Positions 24,960 through 33,295 of a stretch of 64,000 nucleotides of DNA are shown here, one piece after another. The translations under genes and the position numbers were made by a program. This DNA comes from JAPOKJ01 sp031421635 (lineage in GTDB: Bacteria > Pseudomonadota > Gammaproteobacteria > Burkholderiales > Burkholderiaceae_E): positions 1 to 64,000 of the forward strand of contig JANOPA010000044.1 of assembly GCA_031421635.1 (NCBI GenBank), in the 5' to 3' direction. Positions within the stretch are counted from its first letter, which is position 1. Each line of letters starts with the position of its first letter. Under the pieces are notes generated by a model that was not told the DNA's origin, ran no database searches, and saw nothing but the letters and a program-made list of their open reading frames with translations.

Positions 24960-25505
24960 ATGGTCAAGAAATTCAAACCTGCGGACGGTAAATTCGAAAA
25001 GCAGGCCGAGAAGCAAGCTGACAACAACATGCTGGCGAGCGCCATCAAGGAATCGGCTCAGCAAATTTGGCTGGCTGGCCTCGGCGCGTTCGCGAAGGCT
25101 CAAGCCGAAGGCGGCAAAGTATTTGAAACCCTGGTGACCGAAGGTATGAGTATTCAACGCAAAACCCGCTCCATGGCGGAAGAGAAATTAGGCGAAGTCA
25201 CGGGTAAAGCCAGCAAAATGGCCGGCGAGTTTACGAAGCAGGCGAACGATTCTTGGGACAAACTAGAAAATGTATTCGAAGGCCGCGTCGAGCGCGCCCT
25301 CAGCCGTTTGGGTGTGCCGACCAATAAAGACATCCAAGCATTGATTGCTCGAGTTGACGCCCTCAATAGCAGCGTCAAGTCTTTGGGTGCCAAGCCAGCA
25401 GCGAGGGCAAAAGCGGCACCAGCCCGAGCAGCGACGGTTGTCAAAGCCGCCAAGAAGGCCACAGCGCCAGCCGCACGCAAGGCTCGTAAAGCGGCCGTCA
25501 AGTAA
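24960..25505 (+). CDS. Phasin (PHA granule-associated protein) with Ala/Lys-rich tail
   Basis: I use the ATG at 24960, preceded by AAGGAGC, for 181 residues. The phasin core includes ESAQQIWLAGLGAFAKAQAEGGKVFETLV and is followed by an amphipathic helix region (about 60-120). The last ~40 residues are an Ala/Lys/Pro-rich tail (AARKARKAAVK at the end) like the histone-H1-like tail of PhaF, which binds DNA and helps partition granules. Phasins coat polyhydroxyalkanoate or other hydrophobic inclusions in the cytoplasm. It is divergent from the fatty acyl reductase gene, so it could also coat wax-ester bodies. Confidence 0.93.
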   Translation: MVKKFKPADGKFEKQAEKQADNNMLASAIKESAQQIWLAGLGAFAKAQAEGGKVFETLVTEGMSIQRKTRSMAEEKLGEVTGKASKMAGEFTKQANDSWDKLENVFEGRVERALSRLGVPTNKDIQALIARVDALNSSVKSLGAKPAARAKAAPARAATVVKAAKKATAPAARKARKAAVK

Positions 25506-25559
25506 AGGCGAAGCGCTACGTCACGCTAACTCACTTGTGTTCTTAACAATCTTGACCTC

Positions 25560-26822
25560 GTGCCTCGTAAACGCTTAGAACTCAACCGGCCGAAAAAACC
25601 CGCCCAACCGAAGATCGGACTTGCCCTCGCCGGTGGCGGATTTTTAGGGGCTACCTATGAACTGGGCGCCTTAGCGGCGCTTTCCGAAGCGGTCGACGGC
25701 CTAGACCTTTGCAAGCTAGATAGCTATGTTGGGGTGAGTGCTGGTGGTTTTATCGCCGCCTGTTTGGCCAATGGCATCACCGTACACGAAATGGTGAGGA
25801 TGTATGTTGAAGCGGACGACGGGCCGGACTCATTTAATCCCGCCCGTTTACTGCATCTCGACTGGCCGGAGTTCCGGCAAGCAATCACCAAACTTCCGAG
25901 CAATCTCGCGGCCGGTGCGCAAGGAGGTTTTAGAGGCCTTAAGAGTGGCACACGAACCGCTGTTTGGCGAGCCGTTGAGAAAGGTCTGCGAAGCCTTCCG
26001 ATCGGGCTTTTAGACTCAAGTAACCTTGAGGAAAAACTTTGCCAGCTATTCGAGAAGAGAGGGCGCAGCAACGACTTTCGAAATCTCAAGACCACGCTTC
26101 GTATCGTCGCCACGGATGTTGAACTCGGCGAACCGGTTGAGTTTGGGTCAGCAGGACACGACTTGGTTGGCATTGCCAAAGCAGTGTCCGCTTCAAGTGC
26201 CGTACCGGGCCTGTTCAAGCCCGTCATCATTGATGGCAGATCTTATGTCGACGGTGCGCTCACTAAGACTTTGCATGCCTCGGTCGCTCTGAATCAGGGT
26301 GCCAAGCTCGTCTTATGCGTCAACCCTTTGGTACCTTACGGAGGTCACCGCAACGAGCATCGTGAGGACGGCAATTCCGTGACGGCTAGCCTGGGCACAG
26401 TGCTCCGCCAGACCATACGCACAGTGATTCGTTCACGGATGTCAGTCGGCCTCGAGAAATACAAGATAACGCATCCTGACGCAAAGATTGTCCTCCTTGA
26501 GCCTAGCCGCCTGGACGCGGATACGTTCTTCACCGATATTTTTAGCCTGTCGGGGCGCAGGCGTTTATGCGAACATGCCTACCTCAGTACCAGGGCCGAT
26601 TTACTCAATCGTTATGAGGAGCTTGCGCCGAGCTTTGTGAAGGTGGGTCTGCGCCTGAATCGCGAAATTCTTCAGCAAGAGAACCTAAGCTTGGTCCGTG
26701 CAGATCGCAGCCAAGATCAGGCTTGGGTGTCTAAAGGTAAACTAGGACGGGCACAAAAAGAGCTCATCCTATCCCTAGATGATCTCCAACGACACTTGAG
26801 GTTACGCAAACTCATGGCCTAA
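25560..26822 (+). CDS. Patatin-like phospholipase family protein
   Basis: The 420-residue protein starts at a GTG, 54 bases after the phasin stop. The patatin catalytic dyad is visible: oxyanion loop ALAGGGFLGATYELGAL, nucleophile Ser in YVGVSAGGFIAA, and Asp in YVDGALT. The C-terminal 150 residues are charged and family-variable. Patatins hydrolyse acyl ester bonds in lipids. Next to a phasin it may act on granule-bound lipids; the substrate is unknown. No signal peptide is visible. Confidence 0.9.
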   Translation: MPRKRLELNRPKKPAQPKIGLALAGGGFLGATYELGALAALSEAVDGLDLCKLDSYVGVSAGGFIAACLANGITVHEMVRMYVEADDGPDSFNPARLLHLDWPEFRQAITKLPSNLAAGAQGGFRGLKSGTRTAVWRAVEKGLRSLPIGLLDSSNLEEKLCQLFEKRGRSNDFRNLKTTLRIVATDVELGEPVEFGSAGHDLVGIAKAVSASSAVPGLFKPVIIDGRSYVDGALTKTLHASVALNQGAKLVLCVNPLVPYGGHRNEHREDGNSVTASLGTVLRQTIRTVIRSRMSVGLEKYKITHPDAKIVLLEPSRLDADTFFTDIFSLSGRRRLCEHAYLSTRADLLNRYEELAPSFVKVGLRLNREILQQENLSLVRADRSQDQAWVSKGKLGRAQKELILSLDDLQRHLRLRKLMA

Positions 26823-26957
26823 AGCTCGGCCTCAAGAACCGGCAAGCTCGCTGGCCAATGGGAGCGAATCGGTGTCATTTGTTTTTGGAAGCCTTATGTA
26901 CTTTAAAGGCTCGGGGTGTTGTAGACTCTCGCTCACCAAAGGTTTCCCGGAGCAGGC

Positions 26958-27623
26958 ATGCAACGCAAGCCACCACGCCGTACACGCGAGCGTATTCTCG
27001 AGCTTTCACTACGTTTGTTTAATGATCTTGGCGAGCCCAATGTCACGACTAGCGCTATTGCTGACGAGATGAACATTAGTCCCGGCAATCTTTACTATCA
27101 TTTTCGAAACAAAGAGGACATTGTTGACGGTCTCTTCGAGCAGTTCGAGCGTGACATCGACGACCTGCTCGATGCCCCCCTCAAAAGAGAAATCAACTTC
27201 GAAGATGCGTGGCTGTTTTTGCATTTGCTGTTCGAAGCCATTTGGAAACATCGCTTCATCTACCGCGACTTAAACGATTTGCTTTCCAAAAATCGTAAGC
27301 TGGAAGTTCACTTTAGAACCATCGTAGAGCGTAAAACCAAGGCGGCCCACGCGCTCTGTTCAGCCCTCGCCAAATCCGGTGAAATGGAAGCCAATCCAAA
27401 AGAGATTGAGGCGCTGTCCACCAATATGGTGGTGGTCACAACCTACTGGCTTTCATTCGAATACATCCGTAATGCCCGTCGCTTCAACGAGCAGGTTTAC
27501 CAAAGTCAGGCAATGGCCCGCGGTGCATTTCAGGTACTTTCCTTGGTGGCCCCCTATCTCTCGGAGAACGGACGAGCCCTGTTCAATAAGCTCGCCCAGG
27601 AGTATTTAGTCGGGCAAACCTAA
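26958..27623 (+). CDS. TetR/AcrR-family transcriptional regulator
   Basis: The 221-residue protein has an N-terminal helix-turn-helix (RTRERILELSLRLFNDLG, then TSAIADEMNISPGNLYYHFRNKEDIV). The ligand-binding part (60-221) belongs to the type with an Asp/Glu-rich start. It may govern the acyl reductase/phasin/patatin genes, but no operator was identified. It converges with the AAA+ ATPase gene at nine bases' distance. Confidence 0.92.
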   Translation: MQRKPPRRTRERILELSLRLFNDLGEPNVTTSAIADEMNISPGNLYYHFRNKEDIVDGLFEQFERDIDDLLDAPLKREINFEDAWLFLHLLFEAIWKHRFIYRDLNDLLSKNRKLEVHFRTIVERKTKAAHALCSALAKSGEMEANPKEIEALSTNMVVVTTYWLSFEYIRNARRFNEQVYQSQAMARGAFQVLSLVAPYLSENGRALFNKLAQEYLVGQT

Positions 27624-27632
27624 TTCACCCTA

Positions 27633-29960
27633 TTAATGAACAAACCCGATAGGTTTGCTGAACTTCACATCAGCCTTCACCCCATGCTCCTTCTCGAGTT
27701 GCTCAATAAACTGCACCGGATCGGGCTTCTCATCGAACAGAACGTACTGGCGCTTCACTGCTGCAAAGTCGCCCGGGGCCAACATCTCCATTTTGGCAAT
27801 TCGGGCCTTTAAGGCATCGCTAAAGCCTTCGTCATCACCACACAAAGCTTCATTAATAAACATCTGTTGCCGTTGTTCAGCATTTAACGGTAAAAATTTC
27901 AGTTTGAAGGCGAAACGGCGTAGCGCCGCTTCATCGATGCGGTCGAACAAGTTGGTTGTACAAATAAAGATGCCATCAAAACGCTCCATGCCTTGCAGCA
28001 TTTCATTGACTTCACTGATTTCGTAATTGCGCACCGCCATCTGTCGATTCTGCAAAAAGCTATCCGCTTCGTCCAAGAGTAGTACCGCTCCTTCACGTTT
28101 GGCGTCGGCAAACATCTGTGCCATTTGTTGCTCAGTTTCACCGACGTACTTGCTCATCAAATCACTAGCCCGTTTGATCATCAAAGGCTTTTCAATCGAC
28201 TTGGCAATATGTTCGGCCAAAGCCGTTTTGCCAGTACCTGGCAGGCCGTAAAAGCACAGGCTGGCGCGCGGACGAGCCTTGAGCGAGGTAATGATTTTTT
28301 CAACAGAATGCTTGGTCTCCACATTGAGCAAGCCCAAGTCGTAGCTGGTGACATTCACTCGGAAGTCATCAGCGGCTTCCTTAGTACCCAAGGCCTTGTC
28401 ACTGCGCTGCAGTTGTAGCTCGATTAGGGCTTCAATCGGCTCGTCAATTGCACGCCGTGTCAAGCGCGCAAAACGGGCCGCGGATTGGATTTGCGCTGGT
28501 GTCACCGTCTTGCGGGCAGCAATTTTTGTGACAAACTCTTCGCTTACGCCAAGATCTGCCAAGCACTTGCGGGCAATGTTTTCACGCACGCGCTGTGGTG
28601 GGTTCGCAAGCTCCATTGGATACTGAAAACGTCGCCGATAGGCCGGATCGATTTGACCAATTGAGTTAGAGATCCAAATCGTCGGGACAGGGTTTTGCTC
28701 AAGTGTCTGATTTACCCAAGCCTTACCGTTGACCGAGCCACGGGCTTCCTCGGACTGAAACAATCCAGCCAATTCAGTGCCAATGGGCGGAAATACATCT
28801 TCAACTTCGTCAAACAAGATAGCAGCTTTCGAGCGCCCTTTGAGGAAGGCCTGAGACACCTGTAGAGAACGGTAACGCTCCTTGCCGGACAAGCTATTGC
28901 CGTCCTTGTCGAGGCAATCGACTTCATAAAGTTCTAAGCCCGCCTTCTTGGCGAGTAACTTGGCAAACTCGGTCTTGCCAGTTCCGGGTGGACCGTAAAG
29001 AAGTACATTGATCCCTTTCTCGTGTCCCGCGGCGGCCGCTTCCATCAAGGCCACGACGTAACGCAAGTCATCGCCGACATGCGGAAAATCTTCCATTGAA
29101 AGATGAGTCTCGCCGGCCGGCCGGGTAAACGCGGCCATCATCGAGGACTCATTGCGATACTCAGCGGTTAAGACGCCGAGTAGTTTGTCAGAGACTCGCA
29201 TCAGGTCGCCCAGGTCGGTGATGGAATGCTCAGCGATAGGCGTTTCGATCAGACCAAGGATTTCTAGGCGCCCACCAGACTTGAGCGCAGCGCCCACTTC
29301 GGAAGGATTGAGATTTAGGATTTGCGCGAGCATTCCGTAAGCTTCCTGAGCGCTGGAGGCCTTGCAATCAACTAGCACCGGACGCAGGTCGCGTTGATGC
29401 TTGCACTGTGCTGCATGCATCAAAAGAGAACGCTCGCAGTCCGAAAGGCCGAGCACCGCGCTTAACATGTCAATATTTTCGACAAGTCTGATGCGCGATT
29501 TGGCCAGACGAGTGTCGAGGCTTTGGATCGTGCTTTGGAAGACTTGCAGCATTTCCTTGGCGTAAAGTTTGACGAACTCATCCAAGTAGTAATAGAAAGA
29601 GCTGTCGTCATACAGGCCATTCCAAGAACCATGGCGGAGCATGAAATCTTCAGCCACCAGCTTTGACGAGTCAGCCCAAGCGGGCGCTTCGGCGCAGCGC
29701 TTTGTGACAAAGTCCTTTAATTTCAAAAATATCGGCTCAGGCCAGCATAAATAACGCCCTGTTAAGGTAATAACGTTATTAATGTCACGACGCAAATTGA
29801 ATTTCGGGCCTAGGGCAACCACCGTACGCAATGCAAAACGGGTGCACGCTAAATCCAGGGGACCAGCGAACTCAATGGCGCCCGAGATGAACAGTTTTTC
29901 GCCCGCTGGCCCAAAGGCTATCTGGCTGGAACTGGGTGACTTAACCGAATCAATCTTCAT
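27633..29960 (-). CDS. Tandem AAA+ ATPase (CDC48-like layout), function unknown
   Basis: I use the ATG at 29960 (775 residues), with GGAG seven bases upstream, rather than the open frame to 29999. After a ~300-residue N-terminal domain of no recognised type come two AAA+ modules. D1 has Walker A LYGPPGTGKTEFAKLLA, Walker B AAILFDEVEDVF, sensor Asn in IWISNSI and Arg residues in AYRRRFQY. D2 has Walker A GLPGTGKTALAEHI, Walker B VLLLDEADSFL, sensor Asn in CTTNLF and LRRFAFKLKF. Both look catalytically intact. It stands alone on its strand between regulators. It may be an unfoldase or remodelling factor, but no partner gene is visible. Confidence 0.85.
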   Translation of the reverse strand: MKIDSVKSPSSSQIAFGPAGEKLFISGAIEFAGPLDLACTRFALRTVVALGPKFNLRRDINNVITLTGRYLCWPEPIFLKLKDFVTKRCAEAPAWADSSKLVAEDFMLRHGSWNGLYDDSSFYYYLDEFVKLYAKEMLQVFQSTIQSLDTRLAKSRIRLVENIDMLSAVLGLSDCERSLLMHAAQCKHQRDLRPVLVDCKASSAQEAYGMLAQILNLNPSEVGAALKSGGRLEILGLIETPIAEHSITDLGDLMRVSDKLLGVLTAEYRNESSMMAAFTRPAGETHLSMEDFPHVGDDLRYVVALMEAAAAGHEKGINVLLYGPPGTGKTEFAKLLAKKAGLELYEVDCLDKDGNSLSGKERYRSLQVSQAFLKGRSKAAILFDEVEDVFPPIGTELAGLFQSEEARGSVNGKAWVNQTLEQNPVPTIWISNSIGQIDPAYRRRFQYPMELANPPQRVRENIARKCLADLGVSEEFVTKIAARKTVTPAQIQSAARFARLTRRAIDEPIEALIELQLQRSDKALGTKEAADDFRVNVTSYDLGLLNVETKHSVEKIITSLKARPRASLCFYGLPGTGKTALAEHIAKSIEKPLMIKRASDLMSKYVGETEQQMAQMFADAKREGAVLLLDEADSFLQNRQMAVRNYEISEVNEMLQGMERFDGIFICTTNLFDRIDEAALRRFAFKLKFLPLNAEQRQQMFINEALCGDDEGFSDALKARIAKMEMLAPGDFAAVKRQYVLFDEKPDPVQFIEQLEKEHGVKADVKFSKPIGFVH

Positions 29961-30084
29961 TTGACGCTCCGTGGAGTTCGGATGGAGACCATAAAACACG
30001 GCCTGACATCGCTTAAAACGTACCTTAACCTGATGGGATGACAGGATGCAAGAAGCGGGCCAACAATAGTTTCATTTGCAACGA

Positions 30085-30102
30085 ACACTGTATACAGAGT
30101 TC
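30085..30102. promoter_or_regulatory. Candidate GntR operator
   Basis: AACACTGTATACAGAGTT is an 18-base palindrome with one mismatched pair around a perfect CTGTATACAG core. GntR regulators of the FCD group commonly bind TGTATACA-like palindromes. It lies about 110-125 bases upstream of the gntR start at 30210 and is also upstream of the divergent ATPase gene. The rest of the 249-base gap holds no gene. Confidence 0.6.
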
Positions 30103-30209
30103 AAAATTCGCTTTATAATCACCAAAAATACGTTTCTTGTCTCGCATTGAGTTCTCTCTGTCCACATGCCTTTAGACGCGCAATTTTCGTAAAACTAACC
30201 ATTCTTGTA

Positions 30210-30890
30210 ATGACAGCTCTCAGCCAAATTTCCGTTCAACCTGATTTGCTGGAAAGGATCCACGCCGCCTTGGTCGAGGCGATTTGCACCGGCGAGCTAA
30301 CGCCTGGCGAGCGCATTACCCAAGAGCAATTGGCTGAGCGTCTCGGGGTGTCGAGGCAGCCAGTGATTCAGGCTTTACTACTCCTCAAGAACCAAGGTTT
30401 GATCGTCGACACCGACAATCGACGCGGCATGTTGATCGCCCCCCTTAATGCTGAATTTGTAGGCCACCTGTATAAATTGCGAGCATCGCTCGATAGCCTT
30501 GCCGCCAAGCTCGCCTCCGGAAATCGCCATCCTGACTTGAAAAGCGAAGGTAACCTGCTCATTGAGCGCGGCAAAAAATCCGCGGCCAGTGGCAGTTTGA
30601 GCGATGTCGTCCAAGCCGATCTCGCCTTTCACGACTTTATTTATCGCGCCAGTGGTAACCCGCTATTGATCGAATCGGCGAAACTACATTGGCACCACAC
30701 GCGACGCGCCATGTCCTGGTATCTCAAGCAAGCCTCGGCCATGCGACCGGTTTGGGTGGAACATCAACAAATTCTTAATGCCGTGATTGCCGGCGATGGA
30801 CGAGCTGCTGAACGTCTATCACGCCGTCATGCCGAAGATTCAATTAATGTTTTGTTCTCCAGCTTTCTGGCTGCGGAACAAGTGGCCTAA
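30210..30890 (+). CDS. GntR-family regulator with FCD ligand domain
   Basis: From the ATG at 30210 it has 226 residues (the frame is open from 30147). The winged helix-turn-helix is clear (ELTPGERITQEQLAERLGVSRQPVIQALLLLKNQGL), followed by an FCD domain with metal/ligand His residues (AFHDFIYRASGN; ILNAVIAGDGRAAERLSRRHAED). FCD regulators usually respond to carboxylic acids or sugar acids. It precedes the phyH-like gene by 17 bases and so likely controls the two following catabolic genes, perhaps through the palindrome at 30085-30102. Confidence 0.92.
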   Translation: MTALSQISVQPDLLERIHAALVEAICTGELTPGERITQEQLAERLGVSRQPVIQALLLLKNQGLIVDTDNRRGMLIAPLNAEFVGHLYKLRASLDSLAAKLASGNRHPDLKSEGNLLIERGKKSAASGSLSDVVQADLAFHDFIYRASGNPLLIESAKLHWHHTRRAMSWYLKQASAMRPVWVEHQQILNAVIAGDGRAAERLSRRHAEDSINVLFSSFLAAEQVA

Positions 30891-30907
30891 TTTCTGAAGG
30901 AGATCGT

Positions 30908-31816
30908 ATGAAACTCACCCCAGCTCAACTCGCACAATTCGACCGCGAAGGTTACTTGTTTTTTCCCTCGATGTTTTCTGAGGTTGAAATGCAAGTCCTG
31001 CTCAAAGAAGTTCCCAACATTTACTCAGAATTTCGTCCAGAAATTGTTAGGGAGCTTGACGGCAAAACGCCACGCACTAGTTTCGCCGCACATACCTACA
31101 ACGAAGCCTTCGCCAAGCTCGGACGTCACCCGAGATTGGTCGAACCTGTAGAGCAGTTGCTTGACGAAGAGGTCTACATGCATCAGTTCAAGATCAATGG
31201 CAAGCAAGCTTTTGATGGCGACGTCTGGCAATGGCACCAGGACTATGGCACCTGGCAGCGCGATGACGGCATGCCTGAGGCACGCGCCATGAACATTGCC
31301 GTGTTCTTAGATGACGTGAACGAATTCAATGGGCCGCTTTACTTCATCCCTAATTCACATCGAGAAGGCGTCGTCGCCGCAGGCCACGATTTGAAGACCA
31401 CGAGCTATCCGCTTTGGACCTTGGATCATGGCAAAGTCAAAGAGCTTGTCGACAAGGGAGGCATCGTGGCCCCAAAAGGACTGAAAGGTTCAATGATCAT
31501 GTTCCATGGCTGCCTTGTACACGGCTCACCGTCCAATATGAGTCCCTGGAACCGCGTCATTGTGTATCTAACTTTGTGCGCAAAATCGAACCATATCGTT
31601 CAATACAAGCGCCCGCCCTATATCGCACATCGCAACTTCACACCGATTCAAAAGCTCTCCGACAATTGCCTGTTGGACAGCTCGACCAAAGGCCTGCCTT
31701 GGCCGGGCCATGAGACCGATGAGGAAGCGATGCGCTCGGAAGCCGCGCCCAAGGTATGGACCGCAGAAGTGGCTAAAGAACAAGACGCCAAGATGCCGAT
31801 GTCCGCATCACTTTGA
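30908..31816 (+). CDS. Phytanoyl-CoA dioxygenase (PhyH/EctD-like) family oxygenase
   Basis: The 302-residue Fe(II)/2-oxoglutarate enzyme has a strong ribosome-binding site (AAGGAG). Iron ligands are visible as the His-x-Asp in WQWHQDYGTW and the distal His in FHGCLVHGSPSN, and a 2-oxoglutarate-binding Arg in NRVIVYLTL. The overall fold resembles ectoine hydroxylase, but no ectoine genes are nearby. It would hydroxylate a small substrate in the cytoplasm. With GntR upstream and the SAF-domain oxidoreductase downstream it probably forms a three-gene catabolic unit of unknown substrate. Confidence 0.88.
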   Translation: MKLTPAQLAQFDREGYLFFPSMFSEVEMQVLLKEVPNIYSEFRPEIVRELDGKTPRTSFAAHTYNEAFAKLGRHPRLVEPVEQLLDEEVYMHQFKINGKQAFDGDVWQWHQDYGTWQRDDGMPEARAMNIAVFLDDVNEFNGPLYFIPNSHREGVVAAGHDLKTTSYPLWTLDHGKVKELVDKGGIVAPKGLKGSMIMFHGCLVHGSPSNMSPWNRVIVYLTLCAKSNHIVQYKRPPYIAHRNFTPIQKLSDNCLLDSSTKGLPWPGHETDEEAMRSEAAPKVWTAEVAKEQDAKMPMSASL

Positions 31817-31853
31817 GAAACTATATTAAAAGCGCCTTCAGACGGTCATTGAA

Positions 31854-31877
31854 GTTTGAAATCAATTTGATTCAAAC
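31854..31877. repeat. AT-rich imperfect palindrome before the SAF-domain oxidoreductase gene
   Basis: GTTTGAA (31854-31860) faces TTCAAAC (31871-31877) around ATCAATTTGA, which is itself nearly palindromic. It lies about 25-50 bases before the start at 31901 and may be a regulator site or an RNA hairpin. Confidence 0.5.
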
Positions 31878-31900
31878 GCCTCTCTAAAAAGTAAATTTGC

Positions 31901-33250
31901 ATGAATCTATTTTCTCTTCTTCAAAAACGCGCCGCCGATGGCAATCCTTTGCGCATTGGCCTGATTGGTGCAGGCAAGTTCGGCTCAATGTACCTTTCGC
32001 AAGTGCGCCGCACAGTGGGCATGCATTTGGTCGGGGTGGCGGATTTGTCACCATCTCGTGCTAAGGCTGCGCTTAAGAACGTGGGTTGGTCCGTCGCCCA
32101 AATGTCGGCCCGAAGCTTCACTGACGCCGCCAAAAAAGGCACAACCTTTGTGACCGACGACAGCGCCAAGATGATTGCAAGCTCGGAGATTGACATCATT
32201 ATCGATGCGACCGGCAACCCAGCAGTTGGCATCCAAAATGTGCTCACTTGCTGTGAATGGGGCAAGCACATCATTATGGTGAATGTCGAGGCGGATGCGC
32301 TCGCCGGACCTCTACTCGCGCAACGCGCTCGCGAGGCCGGCATCGTGTACTCATTAGCCTATGGTGACCAACCTGCACTCATTTGTGAAATGGTGGACTG
32401 GGCCCGTGCGGCGGGCTTTGAGGTGATCGCAGCCGGTAAGGGCACAAAGTACTTGCCCACCTATCATCAATCCACCCCAGACACCGTCTGGCAGCACTAC
32501 GGCCTCACTGCCGAGCAAGCCATGATCGGCGGTATGAATGCACAGATGTTCAACTCTTTTCTCGACGGCACGAAGTCAGCGATTGAAATGGCTGCCGTCG
32601 CCAACGCGACCGGCCTGAAGCCTGCCAAGCAAGGCCTAAAATTTCCGGCTGTGGGCGTTGATGATCTCGCGCACGTTCTTCGTCCGAAAGAAGATGGCGG
32701 TATTTTGGAACATCGCGGACAGGTCGAAGTGATTTCCAATTTAGAAAGAGATCAGCGCCCGGTGTTTCGAGATTTGCGCTGGGGCGTTTATGTCACCTTT
32801 GCTGGTGACAGTGACTATGTGCGACGCTGCTTCAAGGAGTATGGCTTGGTCACCGATAGCACGGGCAATTACACCGCCATGTATAAACCCTATCACCTGA
32901 TCGGTTTAGAGCTCGGCATCACTGTCGCCTCAGTAGGTGTGCGCGGTGAAGCCACTGGGCAAGCGCAGTCCTGGCATGGCGATGTTGTGGCCACCAGCAA
33001 GCGCGACCTCAAGGCCGGAGAAGTTCTTGACGGAGAAGGCGGTTTCACCGTGTACGGCAAACTCATGCCCGCAGCCGATTCCGTCAAAATGGGTGGTCTA
33101 CCTCTAGGATTGGCGCATGGCGTCAAGCTCAAACGGGGCATCAAAGCCGGCCAAGCTGTGAAATGGGATGACGTCGGGTTCGATGCGAACAACGCAGCCA
33201 TTAAATTCCGACGCGAAATGGAAGCGCTGTACTTGCCGAAGAAGCGCTAA
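31901..33250 (+). CDS. SAF-domain NAD(P)-dependent oxidoreductase (homoserine-dehydrogenase-like, COG4091)
   Basis: The 449-residue protein has a Rossmann domain (IGLIGAGKFGSMYLSQV; IDIIIDATGNPAVG) and a C-terminal SAF domain (about 345-430: SKRDLKAGEVLDGEGGFTVYGKL, then LKRGIKAGQAVKWDDV). This family is annotated as a predicted homoserine dehydrogenase, but its members sit in sugar-acid and polyol catabolic clusters and do not make homoserine; a true hom is at 10.6 kb. It likely oxidises or rearranges the product of the upstream oxygenase. The substrate is unknown. Confidence 0.85.
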   Translation: MNLFSLLQKRAADGNPLRIGLIGAGKFGSMYLSQVRRTVGMHLVGVADLSPSRAKAALKNVGWSVAQMSARSFTDAAKKGTTFVTDDSAKMIASSEIDIIIDATGNPAVGIQNVLTCCEWGKHIIMVNVEADALAGPLLAQRAREAGIVYSLAYGDQPALICEMVDWARAAGFEVIAAGKGTKYLPTYHQSTPDTVWQHYGLTAEQAMIGGMNAQMFNSFLDGTKSAIEMAAVANATGLKPAKQGLKFPAVGVDDLAHVLRPKEDGGILEHRGQVEVISNLERDQRPVFRDLRWGVYVTFAGDSDYVRRCFKEYGLVTDSTGNYTAMYKPYHLIGLELGITVASVGVRGEATGQAQSWHGDVVATSKRDLKAGEVLDGEGGFTVYGKLMPAADSVKMGGLPLGLAHGVKLKRGIKAGQAVKWDDVGFDANNAAIKFRREMEALYLPKKR

Positions 33251-33258
33251 TGTTGATG

Positions 33259-33295
33259 GGTCTTGGCTAACGACTCGATCGCGTTAGCCAAGACC
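33259..33295. terminator. Bidirectional terminator between the oxidoreductase gene and recD
   Basis: GGTCTTGGCTAACG (33259-33272) and CGTTAGCCAAGACC (33282-33295) form a perfect 14-bp stem with a 9-base loop; GTTTT follows on the plus strand. The recD stop codon (33286-33284) lies inside the right arm. Confidence 0.75.

Noticed and set aside
31901..33250. SAF-domain protein as a second homoserine dehydrogenase
   Set aside because: It lacks the ACT domain and catalytic pattern of Hom, and a canonical hom is at 10.6 kb.
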